Below are positions 33,919-43,000 of a DNA stretch of 64,000 bases, in pieces. This DNA is from Minicystis rosea (GTDB taxonomy: Bacteria; Myxococcota_A; Polyangia; Polyangiales; Polyangiaceae), in the NCBI GenBank assembly GCA_001931535.1, contig CP016211.1:10958377-11022376 (forward strand), given 5' to 3'. The translations under genes were made by a program, and so were the position numbers. A model generated the notes under the pieces. That model made no database searches. It was given only the letters and a program-made list of their open reading frames with translations, and was not told the origin of the DNA. How positions within the stretch are numbered: position 1 is the stretch's first letter; each line of letters begins with the position of its first letter.

Positions 33919-35151
33919 TCACCGCGTCGCGGGCGCATCGCGCCAGTGGGCCACGAGATCGGGGAGGGCGGTGGTGCCCATGTGGATGAGGTGGGCCATG
34001 TGATCGTCGGGCTGGTCGCCGCGATAGCCACGCACGTGGAGGCCGCCGCGATCGGCGTGGGATTCGGGGACGAGACCGACCTGCTTCTTGCGGGCGATGA
34101 CGCCGTCGATGGAGTGCAGCGAGGGCATGGCGGGCGTGTCGCCGCCGTCCTTTCGGGGGAGGTCGAGGGCCTTCAAGAGAGCGTCGGTGGTCGCGTGCGT
34201 GCCGGCATAGCTGCCGACCGGAACGATGTTGGTGTGGGTGATGGAGAAGAGCTTCTTGCCTGCGGCGGCCTCACGCGCGAAGCGCTCGAAGGGGGCGAGG
34301 CGCTCGACCAGGAGCTCGGTGCTCTGCGGCTTGTATCCGACGTGGATGCCGTCGAGCAGGATCACGCTGTCCACCTTGTCGGCCAAAGCCGGTTGCGCGA
34401 GGACCTCGATGACGGCGCCGTAACCGGCGCTCCAGGCGGTGAGCGCGAGGCGGCGGAGGCGCGCGTGGGCGAGGCCGCGCTTCTCCAAGGTGCTTTGCGT
34501 GCGCTCGAGCACCTCGGGCAGGCTGGCCGGGTTGGCGAACCGCTCCTCGTAACGGCCCGAGCCGTTGCCCAGATTCATGATCACGAACACCGCATTGAGC
34601 CCGGAGGTGGTCAGGCTCTCTTCGACGAGATCGGTGTTGCCGTGAAAATGGATGACGAGATCATAGGCACCGTCCATCGATTGAAAGGACGGGGGAATGG
34701 AGAGCAGGCCGCCGGCGACGGGGCTGCGATGCGCGCGGGAGAGCGCGACGTCGGCGCGCGGCGGCTCGACGACGGCGGGCGTGACCACCGGCTCTTCGGG
34801 CTCGTCGACGACCGCGTGCGATTGCGCGGAGAGCGCGTTGATCCATTTGAACGATGGACGCGTGGGGCGCGCAATGGCCACGAGCAGCGCCATCAAGGCC
34901 GCGAATCCCAGGGCGGCGCGCACCACCTGGCCGGGCGCCCACGGCCGCCAACGCGGCTTGAGCGGAGGAATGGAGAAGAGCGACCGGCGCATGCTGGCCA
35001 GCGAGCGACGCGCCCACGGAGAGTCCGCGTCCGGGTCCGGCATCGGCGGGGGCCGCATCGACGTGGTGGGCGAGAACGTATCCTCGTCCCGAACCGCCGT
35101 GGGGTCGTGTGCGTGCTTCTCGGCGCCCTTTTGCGGTTCCATGCGCTCCAT
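33919..35151 (-). CDS. Membrane-anchored alpha/beta-hydrolase-like protein
   Basis: The 410-residue protein has a cytoplasmic N-terminus with Pro/Asp-rich sequence. One membrane segment lies at about 75-95 (VVRAALGFAALMALLVAIA), followed by an extracytoplasmic domain. The domain shows strand YDLVIHFHGN (oxyanion-hole style), LTAWSAGYGAVIEVL (nucleophile elbow with Ser in SAGYG), the strand SVILLDGIHVGY and C-terminal His-rich DDHMAHLIHMG. An esterase or peptidase is plausible; the substrate is unknown. ATG at 35151 or 35142 are both possible, the latter having GGAG just upstream. Confidence 0.7.
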   Translation of the reverse strand: MERMEPQKGAEKHAHDPTAVRDEDTFSPTTSMRPPPMPDPDADSPWARRSLASMRRSLFSIPPLKPRWRPWAPGQVVRAALGFAALMALLVAIARPTRPSFKWINALSAQSHAVVDEPEEPVVTPAVVEPPRADVALSRAHRSPVAGGLLSIPPSFQSMDGAYDLVIHFHGNTDLVEESLTTSGLNAVFVIMNLGNGSGRYEERFANPASLPEVLERTQSTLEKRGLAHARLRRLALTAWSAGYGAVIEVLAQPALADKVDSVILLDGIHVGYKPQSTELLVERLAPFERFAREAAAGKKLFSITHTNIVPVGSYAGTHATTDALLKALDLPRKDGGDTPAMPSLHSIDGVIARKKQVGLVPESHADRGGLHVRGYRGDQPDDHMAHLIHMGTTALPDLVAHWRDAPATR

Positions 35152-35475
35152 CTTGCGAAACTCTTGCCAGGTAGGGTGGTGTTTCTATGCGCGTGTTTTC
35201 AAGCGCCACGTGAATGGTGGGTGGTCACTCGGTCATTCGAGTGACCGTACTCACTGACCTGGGTGCACGTCGCACCTCTACCCCGCCCACGGTTTGCTCA
35301 CCCGCGGCCGGGGCCGACAGGGGGCTGTGCACTTGCGGTGCGGGGCAAGGGATCGCGGATCGCCGGTCTGACGTCTGACGCTCTCCTTAGCCCGTTGACA
35401 GCAGGGGCACGCACAAGCTCCCCTCGCTTCGAGCGTCCACGCCGCATGGCGCGGCTCGGCGCGAGAGGAGCTCCA
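35152..35475. other. Divergent intergenic region before the cysteine protease
   Basis: The 324 bases between two divergent genes hold a 9-bp palindrome (35223-35246) and a TTGACA (35395-35400) that has no clear -10. GAGAGGAG (35463-35470) is the ribosome-binding site of the protease gene. Confidence 0.5.
35223..35246. promoter_or_regulatory. Operator-like palindrome
   Basis: A perfect 9-bp inverted repeat GGTCACTCG / CGAGTGACC surrounds GTCATT. It lies in a divergent promoter region and is not followed by a T-tract, so a regulator-binding site is likelier than a terminator. Confidence 0.45.
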
Positions 35476-36933
35476 ATGTCCGGCGGATTCGTCTTTTCGA
35501 GGCCTGATGGGTCGCAGCGCAAGCTCAGCGGGTATCGTTTTCAAGCGCCGCGCTCCAGCGCGAAGCAGTACGCGGCGGCGCAGAGCGTCGCGCAGACCCC
35601 GCCGAAGGTGGATCTCCGCCCGCTCCTGACCGCCGTGGAAGATCAGGGCGAGCTCTCGAGCTGCGTCGCCAACGCCGTCGCCGGCGCTTACGAATACCTC
35701 GTCAAGCGGCACCGCGGCGACGACGCTTACGACGTGAGCCGGCTCTTCGTTTATTACAATGGCCGGGCCAAGAGCGGATCCGAGGACGACGACGGCGGCA
35801 TGATCATCGCCGATGCCATCGACTCCCTCCGCAGCGAAGGGGCCTGCTCCGAGAAGACGTGGCCCTACAACCCGGCCTCCGTGAACCGGAAGCCGAGCGC
35901 CGCGGCGTACCAGGAGGCTTCGCAGTTCCTCGTCGAGGACATGCAGCTCGTGCCCACCAAGCTCGAAGCGTGGAAGCAGGCGCTCGCCGAGGGATATCCG
36001 ATCATCTTCGGCATCTCGCTCTACGAGTCCTTCGACAAGCAGAAGAAGAAGGGGCTCGTGCCGCTCCCGAGCGCCACCGAGTCGTCGCGCGAATCGCACG
36101 GTGGCCATGCGATGTTGTGCGTCGGTTACTCCGATCCGGATCGCGTCTTCATCGTGCGCAACTCGTGGGGCACGCGCTGGGGCGACGCGGGGTATTGCTA
36201 CATCCCCTACGAATACTTGATGAGCAAGAAGTACAACGACGGCGACTCCTGGATCATCCGCCAGGTGGAGGCCGTGGCCGCCGACGAGGGCACCTGGGGC
36301 AACGACGAATCGCTCATCGGTGACTTCGACTCCGAGCTCGCCAAGATGAGCGACGAGGACTATTCCGCAATGATCGAGGCCATGGGCGACATCCATTTGG
36401 AGACGCGCATGGCAGTCATCTTCCTCCATGCCGCCGGCGCCGATGGCGAAGTCTCCGACGAAGAGCTGAAGGGCATCGCCAAGTACCTCTCGGGCGTGCT
36501 CGAGCGGCTCGGATCGAGCTACGACGCCGAGAAGGTCCTGCGTCAGGCGAAGCGATACCTCGGCAACGAGCACGTCCACGACACCTCCGTGGAGCTCTTC
36601 GGAGAGCACGTCCCCCAAACCATGCTCGCCAGCCTGCTCGCCAGTCTCCGCGAGATCGTCGGCACCGACGACGTGAGCGACGAAGAGGAAGAGTACCTCG
36701 CGATGCTCGTCGAGGCCTGGCAGGTCGAAGAAGGCGAGGAGGACGAGGAAGAGGAAGAGGACGACGAGGACGAAGAGGACGAGGACGAAGACGAAGAGGG
36801 CGACGAGGACGAAGAGGACGAGGACGAAGACGAGGACGAGGAAGACGAAGAGGGCGACGACGAAGAAGAAGAGGACGAAGGCGACGACGAAGAGGATGAA
36901 GACGAAGACGAGGATGAGGACGAGGACGAGTGA
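35476..36933 (+). CDS. Papain-like cysteine protease with TerB-like domain and acidic tail
   Basis: The protein has 485 residues. Residues about 38-275 form a C1A peptidase domain with Cys63 in DQGELSSCVANA, His211 in GGHAMLCVGY and Asn229 in RNSWGTRWGDAGY. There is no signal peptide and no inhibitory propeptide. About residues 295-415 are helical and TerB-like (MAVIFLHAAGADGEVSDEEL, VSDEEEEYLAMLVEAW). Residues about 417-485 are almost entirely Asp/Glu. The ATG at 35476 is chosen because GAGAGGAG lies 5 bases upstream. An intracellular role such as toxin, regulated protease or a modified scaffold is possible. The tail could bind cations or basic proteins, or mimic DNA. Confidence 0.85.
   Translation: MSGGFVFSRPDGSQRKLSGYRFQAPRSSAKQYAAAQSVAQTPPKVDLRPLLTAVEDQGELSSCVANAVAGAYEYLVKRHRGDDAYDVSRLFVYYNGRAKSGSEDDDGGMIIADAIDSLRSEGACSEKTWPYNPASVNRKPSAAAYQEASQFLVEDMQLVPTKLEAWKQALAEGYPIIFGISLYESFDKQKKKGLVPLPSATESSRESHGGHAMLCVGYSDPDRVFIVRNSWGTRWGDAGYCYIPYEYLMSKKYNDGDSWIIRQVEAVAADEGTWGNDESLIGDFDSELAKMSDEDYSAMIEAMGDIHLETRMAVIFLHAAGADGEVSDEELKGIAKYLSGVLERLGSSYDAEKVLRQAKRYLGNEHVHDTSVELFGEHVPQTMLASLLASLREIVGTDDVSDEEEEYLAMLVEAWQVEEGEEDEEEEEDDEDEEDEDEDEEGDEDEEDEDEDEDEEDEEGDDEEEEDEGDDEEDEDEDEDEDEDE
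36720..36930 (+). repeat. Purine-only low-complexity tract
   Basis: GAG/GAC/GAA triplets run for about 210 bases and encode the acidic tail. The plus strand is almost entirely purine apart from third-position C. Confidence 0.85.
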
Positions 36934-37016
36934 GCCTCGGCCGAGGGGTCGTCATGCCGGTCTTCGTGGCGTGATGGCCTGAGCGTTGCAGCGCCGAGCG
37001 TGGGTAGGAAACACCC

Positions 37017-38234
37017 ATGTTCGAGCGTGGCGCGAGATGGATTCTCCCCGCCCTGATGTTGGCCTTCATGGCCTGTCGGGGCGGCGGAGAGGATGTCGTC
37101 AAGCAATCCACGATTCCTCATGATGCGCGTCGCCTCGCCCGTGCCCAGGGCTCGCGCGCAGCGCTCTCGGAGGCGCTCGAGCCCGTGGCCTTCTTCGAGG
37201 GGGCCATGCCCACGGGTGTCACGGTGTCCCGCGATCGGCGGATCTTCGTGTCGTTTCCCCGCTGGATCGATCCGGTGGCGTCGACCGCGGCCGAGCTCGC
37301 CGGCGGGCGGCTCGTGCCCATTCCCGATCTGCGGATGAACCAATTCACCGTGGAGCGAGCGCCGTTCACGCTCGTCTCGGTGCAGAGCGTGGTGCTCGAT
37401 CCGGAAAACCGGGTCTGGCTGGTGGACACCGGCAACGTCGATTGGAACGACAACCTCCCCGACGCGCCCAAGCTCGTGGCCTTCGATCTGCGGCGAAACC
37501 AGGTCTCCCGCGTCATCCATTTTTCGCCGGACGTCGTGCTCCCCACTTCGTACATCAACGATGTTCGCTTCGATTGGACCCATGGCAAAGCGGGCACGGC
37601 GTACCTCACCGATGCTTCGATGCGGGGGCCGAATGGCATCATCGTGGTCGACCTCGCGTCGGGGCGCGCGTTTCGGAGGCTCGACGATCACCCTTCGACG
37701 CAGGCGGATCGACGCTTCACGCCGACGGTGGAGGGAGAGCCGCTGCTCCGCCGCGTGCGGCGCGGGCAGGCCGCGCCGCTTCGGGTCGGCGTGGATGGAA
37801 TCGCCCTCTCCGCGGATGGTAAGGTGCTTTGGTATCGTCCCTTGGTGAGCCGCCATCTCTATAGCGTCTCCACCGATGCGCTCGTGGACGAGAGCGCTGC
37901 CGAGGAGCTGGTGGTGGCCACCGTGATCGATCATGGTGACCTCGGCTATGCGTCGGATGGGCTGGAGAGCGACGCGGAAGGGCGGCTTTATCTGACAGAC
38001 TACGAGCATCAAGCGATTCACCGGCTCCTCCCGAATGGGAAGGATGAAGTCTTGGTCACCGATCCACGGCTCATCTGGCCCGATACGCTGGCGCTCGCGG
38101 AGGATGGATATCTGTACGTCACCGTCAATCAATTGAATCGACAGCCGCAGTTTCACGAGGGGATCGATCGGCGCGAGGGGCCGTATGCATTGTTTCGGAT
38201 CAAGGTGGATGCGAAGCCGGCGTGGCTGCGCTGA
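37017..38234 (+). CDS. Yellow/major-royal-jelly-like lipoprotein
   Basis: The 405-residue protein has a lipoprotein-type signal (WILPALMLAFMAC, Cys20). The body is a six-bladed-propeller MRJP/yellow-like domain. Family-like segments are TGVTVSRDRRIFVSFPRW, VQSVVLDPENRVWLVDTG, SYINDVRFDWTHGKAGTAYL, TDASMRGPNGIIVVDL and VDGIALSADGKVLWYRPL. Bacterial members are poorly characterised and binding of a small ligand is likely. It follows the protease gene by 83 bases in the same direction. ATG at 37017. Confidence 0.88.
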   Translation: MFERGARWILPALMLAFMACRGGGEDVVKQSTIPHDARRLARAQGSRAALSEALEPVAFFEGAMPTGVTVSRDRRIFVSFPRWIDPVASTAAELAGGRLVPIPDLRMNQFTVERAPFTLVSVQSVVLDPENRVWLVDTGNVDWNDNLPDAPKLVAFDLRRNQVSRVIHFSPDVVLPTSYINDVRFDWTHGKAGTAYLTDASMRGPNGIIVVDLASGRAFRRLDDHPSTQADRRFTPTVEGEPLLRRVRRGQAAPLRVGVDGIALSADGKVLWYRPLVSRHLYSVSTDALVDESAAEELVVATVIDHGDLGYASDGLESDAEGRLYLTDYEHQAIHRLLPNGKDEVLVTDPRLIWPDTLALAEDGYLYVTVNQLNRQPQFHEGIDRREGPYALFRIKVDAKPAWLR

Positions 38235-38450
38235 GCCAAGCACCCACGGACCTCGATGGAGGCGCGGCGCGAAGGTGGCGAGCGCGCTCGGTCACGATCG
38301 ATGAGCTGGTTGGATCGCTGGTACGCGCCTCGGAGCGGCGTGGAGACGGGGCACGAGACGGGCGACGCGGGCGCGCGTGCTACGCTCGGGGCCGTGAAAG
38401 ATGCTTCCGAGAGCGTGTCGGCCGGAGGCGATCTTCACGAGGAGGGCGCC

Positions 38451-38837
38451 GTGACGACCATTCTCTATGCGGGCCTCGATCATGTGCAGGTCGCTGCGCC
38501 GCCTGGTTGCGAGGGCGAGGCGCGGGCCTTTTATGGCACGGTGCTGGGCTTGCCCGAGCTCCCCAAGCCGGTCGAGATGGCGAAGCGCGGCGGGTGCTGG
38601 TTCCAATGCGGCGCGCAGCAGATTCACATCGGCGCAGAGGCCGAGTTCCGGGCGGCGAAGAAGGCGCATCCGGCGATTCGGCTCGCGGATCGAGCGAGCT
38701 TTGCGGCGCTCGCCGAGCGGCTGCGTGCGGCGGGGTACGAGGTGAAACGAGATCGGGAGATGGAGCCCGAGGTGGAGCGGTTCTTCAGCAACGATCCATG
38801 GGGGAATCGGCTGGAGATGGTGCTCGTCGTGGGCTGA
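38451..38837 (+). CDS. VOC/glyoxalase superfamily protein
   Basis: This 128-residue protein reads TTILYAGLDHVQVAAPPG, then ARAFYGTVLGLPELPKP, QQIHIGAEAEF and FFSNDPWGNRLEMV. These are the two beta-alpha-beta-beta-beta modules of the vicinal oxygen chelate fold with candidate metal ligands His and Glu. The function is unassigned (isomerase, lyase or dioxygenase possible). GTG at 38451 is chosen over upstream ATG 38256 because GGAGG (38441-38445) sits 5 bases before it, and the longer N-terminus is not VOC-like. Confidence 0.85.
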   Translation: MTTILYAGLDHVQVAAPPGCEGEARAFYGTVLGLPELPKPVEMAKRGGCWFQCGAQQIHIGAEAEFRAAKKAHPAIRLADRASFAALAERLRAAGYEVKRDREMEPEVERFFSNDPWGNRLEMVLVVG

Positions 38838-38839
38838 GG

Positions 38840-38874
38840 GCGAGGGGCGAATCGAGCGTCGAGGCGCCCCTCGC
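38840..38874. terminator. Bidirectional hairpin between VOC gene and isocitrate dehydrogenase
   Basis: A perfect 10-bp stem (38840-38849 with 38865-38874) with a 15-base loop fills the 45-base convergent gap. Confidence 0.6.
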
Positions 38875-38882
38875 GATGGTGA

Positions 38883-39914
38883 TCAGCCGTTCTTGATGCG
38901 AGCCACGATGGCGTCGCCGATTTCCTTGGTGCCGGCGGTGCCGCCCATGTCGCGCGTGCGCACCTGGTCGAGGTTCAAGGCTTGGTCGATGGCGTTGCGG
39001 AGGCGATCGCCGAGGTCCTTCCGGCCGACGTGATCGAGCATGAGGCCCGCGGCGAGCATGAGGGCGCAGGGGTTGGCGACGCCCTTGCCGGCGATGTCCG
39101 GCGCGGAGCCGTGCACGGCCTCGAAGATGGCGGCGTGCTGGCCGATGTTGGCGCCGGGCGCGAAGCCGAGGCCGCCGACGAGGCCGGCGATGAGATCGGA
39201 GAGGATGTCGCCGAAGAGGTTGGTGGTGACGATGACGTCGTACTTCCACGGGTTGAGCACGAGCTGCATCGCGCAGGCGTCGACGATGCGCTCGTCGGTG
39301 TCGACGCGGCCCTCGTACTCCTTGGCCACCATGCGCGACGTCTCCAGGAAGATGCCCGTGAGCGCCTTCATGATGTTCGCCTTGTGGACGATGGTGACCT
39401 TCTTGCGGCCGTTCTTGACGGCGTAGTCGTAGGCGAACTCGGCGATGCGGCGCGAGCCTTGGCGCGTGTTCACGCCCGAGCCGATGGCCACCGCGTGCTC
39501 GTCGCCGCCGATGGGGATGTAGTGCTCGAAGGCGACGTAGAGGCCCTCGAGGTTCTCGCGCACGAGGACGATGTCGATGTTCTCGTAACGGCCGCCGGGC
39601 ACCAGCGTGCGCACGGGACGGAGGTTCGCGTAGAGCTTGAACTCCTCGCGCAGGCGCACGTTGGAGGAGCGATATCCGCCGCCGACGGGCGTCTCCAGCG
39701 GGCCTTTGAGGGCGAGCTTGGTGCGGTGGATGCTATCGAGCGTCTTGCGCGGGAGCGGGTCGTTGTCCTGGGTGACGCCGGCGAGGCCGGCCACTTGGGT
39801 CTCCCATTCGAAGGGAGCGCCGAGCGCGTCGAGCGCACGCAGCGTGGCCTCCATGATCTCGGGGCCGATGCCATCGCCGGGAATCAGGGTCGCGGGGATC
39901 TTCTCGCTTGTCAC
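38883..39914 (-). CDS. NAD-dependent isocitrate dehydrogenase
   Basis: The 343-residue isocitrate/isopropylmalate dehydrogenase family enzyme of the citric acid cycle oxidises isocitrate to 2-oxoglutarate. Motifs: LIPGDGIGPEIM; YRSSNVRLREEFKLYANLRP with the substrate-binding Ser/Asn/Arg set; VRENLEGLYVAFEH; NLFGDILSDLIAG metal site; and HGSAPDIAGKGVANP. The Asp-Ile after HGSAP indicates NAD rather than NADP. Start is GTG at 39914, since no ATG gives the family N-terminus. 3-Isopropylmalate dehydrogenase is excluded by the YRSSNVRLR phosphorylation-loop region. Confidence 0.92.
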   Translation of the reverse strand: MTSEKIPATLIPGDGIGPEIMEATLRALDALGAPFEWETQVAGLAGVTQDNDPLPRKTLDSIHRTKLALKGPLETPVGGGYRSSNVRLREEFKLYANLRPVRTLVPGGRYENIDIVLVRENLEGLYVAFEHYIPIGGDEHAVAIGSGVNTRQGSRRIAEFAYDYAVKNGRKKVTIVHKANIMKALTGIFLETSRMVAKEYEGRVDTDERIVDACAMQLVLNPWKYDVIVTTNLFGDILSDLIAGLVGGLGFAPGANIGQHAAIFEAVHGSAPDIAGKGVANPCALMLAAGLMLDHVGRKDLGDRLRNAIDQALNLDQVRTRDMGGTAGTKEIGDAIVARIKNG

Positions 39915-40080
39915 GGTGGCCGGCGATTAGCGCAGCTTCGCGCAGCGATCCACCGCATCCGTCACCGCCGAGACCGCCCGCTTTCGTACGGTGCGTGGTG
40001 GTGCTACCGGTCGGGCCCATCCACCCGGGCGCGCCGTGGTCGCACGGCCGCCTTTCGCGCGGCTCGATCCCGGCTCTGCC

Positions 40081-43000
40081 ATGACGCGACCCTCCTCCCG
40101 TACGCTCCCCCTCACCGCGATCGCCCTTTTGGCTACAGCCTGCGCAGGGACGCCGCCCGCCGCGTCGCCCTCGGGCGGGGCCGATTTCGCCCACGCCTAC
40201 GAGGAAGCGCTCCACGACGAGGCCACCAATCCCACGGCCGCGGAGGGATACCTCGCCCTCGTCGACCTCGCGGTGGCCGATCCGGATGCGCCCGGCGCGC
40301 TGCCGGCCGCGCTCGCCGCCGTCGATGCGCTCGTGTCCGCGACGACCCCGGGCTTCGAAGGGTCGGGGCCCCATGCGATTGCGTTCCGGAGCCGCGAGCT
40401 CGTGAGCACGGTCACCACGCGCCTGCGTCGCGCCTGGTATTCGGCCGGCGCCGAGCGGTCTGTGCCGTCGGCGAACGTGGCCTTCATTCGGGGCGCGATC
40501 GCGTCCGCGCTCCATGGGCTCGCGCTCTTCGTCGGCGACGCCAAGGCCGCCTCCACGTGGAGCGCGCGGCGCGGCTGCGTGCGCACGGCGACGCTCGTGG
40601 GCCCGTTCGATTGGACGCCGCTGCGCGCGCTCGAAGAGCCTTCGCCGATCGATGCGCACGCGCCGCTCGCCGCGAGCTACGCGGGGATCGCGCCCTTCGC
40701 GACCGCGATCGCGCCGCAGCCCGCCTACGCCGATCAATGCCAGCTCGACGTCACGGCGGCGCGCGGCGTGCCCGGCGCGCAGGCCATCATCGTGGATTTG
40801 ACGGTGCCGCGCGCCGAGACGATTCATGTGGCGCTCACCACGTCCTCGGCGGCGGCGGTCGACGTCGGCGGCGTGCGCGCGCTGCGACGTGGTTATGAAT
40901 TGGGCGGCCGGCCCGTGATGCGAATGGCGTCGGTCGACGTGCAGAAGCCCGGCCAGCTCCGCGTCGTGGTGCACGTGGCGCAGAAGGGCGACGGCAATGC
41001 CATCGAGCTCGACGCGTGGGACAGCCACGGGCAGCCGCTCGTCGCGCACGCGGTGAAGCCCGGTGTCGCGGCGGATGCAACGGCGAGCGCGGCGCGTGCC
41101 GTGGAGATCACCGCGCCCGCCGAGGGCGGCAGCGCGAGCGCGCTGCTTTCGGCGGCGGGGCTGCTCGCGCTCGGTGATGCGCGCGGGGCTTCGCATTTGA
41201 TCGAGCCGCGCGGGAGCGACGCGACGCCGCGATCGGCGGCGCTCGATCTCGTGTATGCGCGCGCCGTCGAGAACGCCGACGATCTGCCGGACAACAAGAT
41301 CCTGGAGCGCCTGCGCGGCGCCATCGATCGCACGCTCGCGGGCTGGCCGACGTCGTGGGAGGCCCGCGTCGGGCATGCGCGCGCCACCGAGCGGCGGCGG
41401 GGCGCGGGCGAAGGCCTCGTCGAGGCGCTGCGCGAGCTGGGCGCGGCGCCGGGCAAGGCCAAGAGCGAGGCTCCGCTTTCGCCCGAGAAAAACCAGATGA
41501 TCGCCGCCTACGTCGCGCTCTCGGCGCGGCGCGCGCAGCTCTTCGACGTGATGGAGACGGCCTATGCCGATCTCGCCAAGCTCGCGCCCGACGCGCCCAT
41601 GCACGCGGCCGTCGATGCGCGCCTCCACGCGCGCTCCGGCCCGAATGCGGTGCGCGCCGCGTGCGAGGGCGGCCTCTCGCGCGCGGACACGGATTGCTTC
41701 GACGCGCACCGCGATCGCGGTGATTTCGGCGCGGCGCTCGTGGAGCTCGATCGCCTGCGTCACCTCCGCGGCGCCGAGCAGGGCCTCAAGGATTTCGAGC
41801 TCTCGGTGCGCATCGCGGCCGGCGATCACGCGGGCGCGCTCAAGGTCTACGACTCCATGTCGCCCGGCGAGCGCCGCCTCCTCGACACGCTCGGCTTCAG
41901 CGCCGCCGCTGCGCCCGCCGAGGCGAAGGCCCGCGCCGCGCGCGATCGCAACACCGCGCGCGACACGCCGTATGCGCTCGGATCGCTCGCCCGCGTGCTC
42001 GGCCTCGATCCCGATCCCGCGCCCGCCTTCGAGGCCGCCGGCAGGAAGCTCGTGCTCGCCGATCGCCAGAGCGCCTTCCTCCCCGGCGCAGGCACGGCCG
42101 TGCTCCGTCACGACGAGCGCTACGCCATCGACGCGAACGGCTTCGTTCACTGGGTCTTCTACGATCTGCGCCGCGTCTCCGGCACCACCGACGTCGCGCA
42201 GGGCGGCACGCTCGTCGGTCCGATGATCGAAGGCCGCTCCGTCCCGCGCCTTCTGCGCAAGCGCATTCACAAGCGCGACGGCCGCGTGCTCGAGCCCGAC
42301 GCCGCCGCCAACGCCGCGCAGGCGAGCGATCTCTCGCAGCTCGAGCAAGGCGATTACGTCGAGGTGATCGCCGAAGGCTGGGCGCTCCCCAGCGACACCG
42401 GGCAGCTCGTCCTCGACACGCCCGATCTCCTGCCCGAGCGCACCAGCGTGCGTGAGGCCACCATCGAGATCCGTCGCGCCGCTTCGGTTCCCTTCGCCAT
42501 GTGGTCGCATCCGCTCCTCGGCACGCCCGAGGAGAAGGTCGACGGCGGCATGAACGTCCGCGTGTGGCGCCTCTCGAACCAGGCTCCGCGTCGCATCGAA
42601 GACGGTGTCCCCAAGATGGAGCGCAACGTCGCCGTCAGCCTCGGGACGCAGACGTGGGCGCAGATCGCGCGCGCCATCCAGGAGAACGTGCGCTCGCTCG
42701 ACGATCGCGATCCCTACGTCGTCCGCTGGGCAGAGGAGGCCGCGGGCGCCGATCGCGCCGTCGGCAAGGCCCTCGTCGAGCGCGTCGTCGCCGCGGTCGG
42801 CAAGAAGGTGAAGGTCGGGAGCGCCGGTGAGCTGAGCGACGTCGCGGCCGTCTTCGGCGGCGGCGCGCAACGCCAGACGGCGCGCACCATTCTCGAGCTG
42901 GGCCAGGGCAGCCGCTCGTGGGTCATCTATCGTGCGCTCCGCGAATTGGGTGTGAAGGTGGAGCTCGCCATTGCCGAGACCGAGCCCTTCAGCGCCGTCG

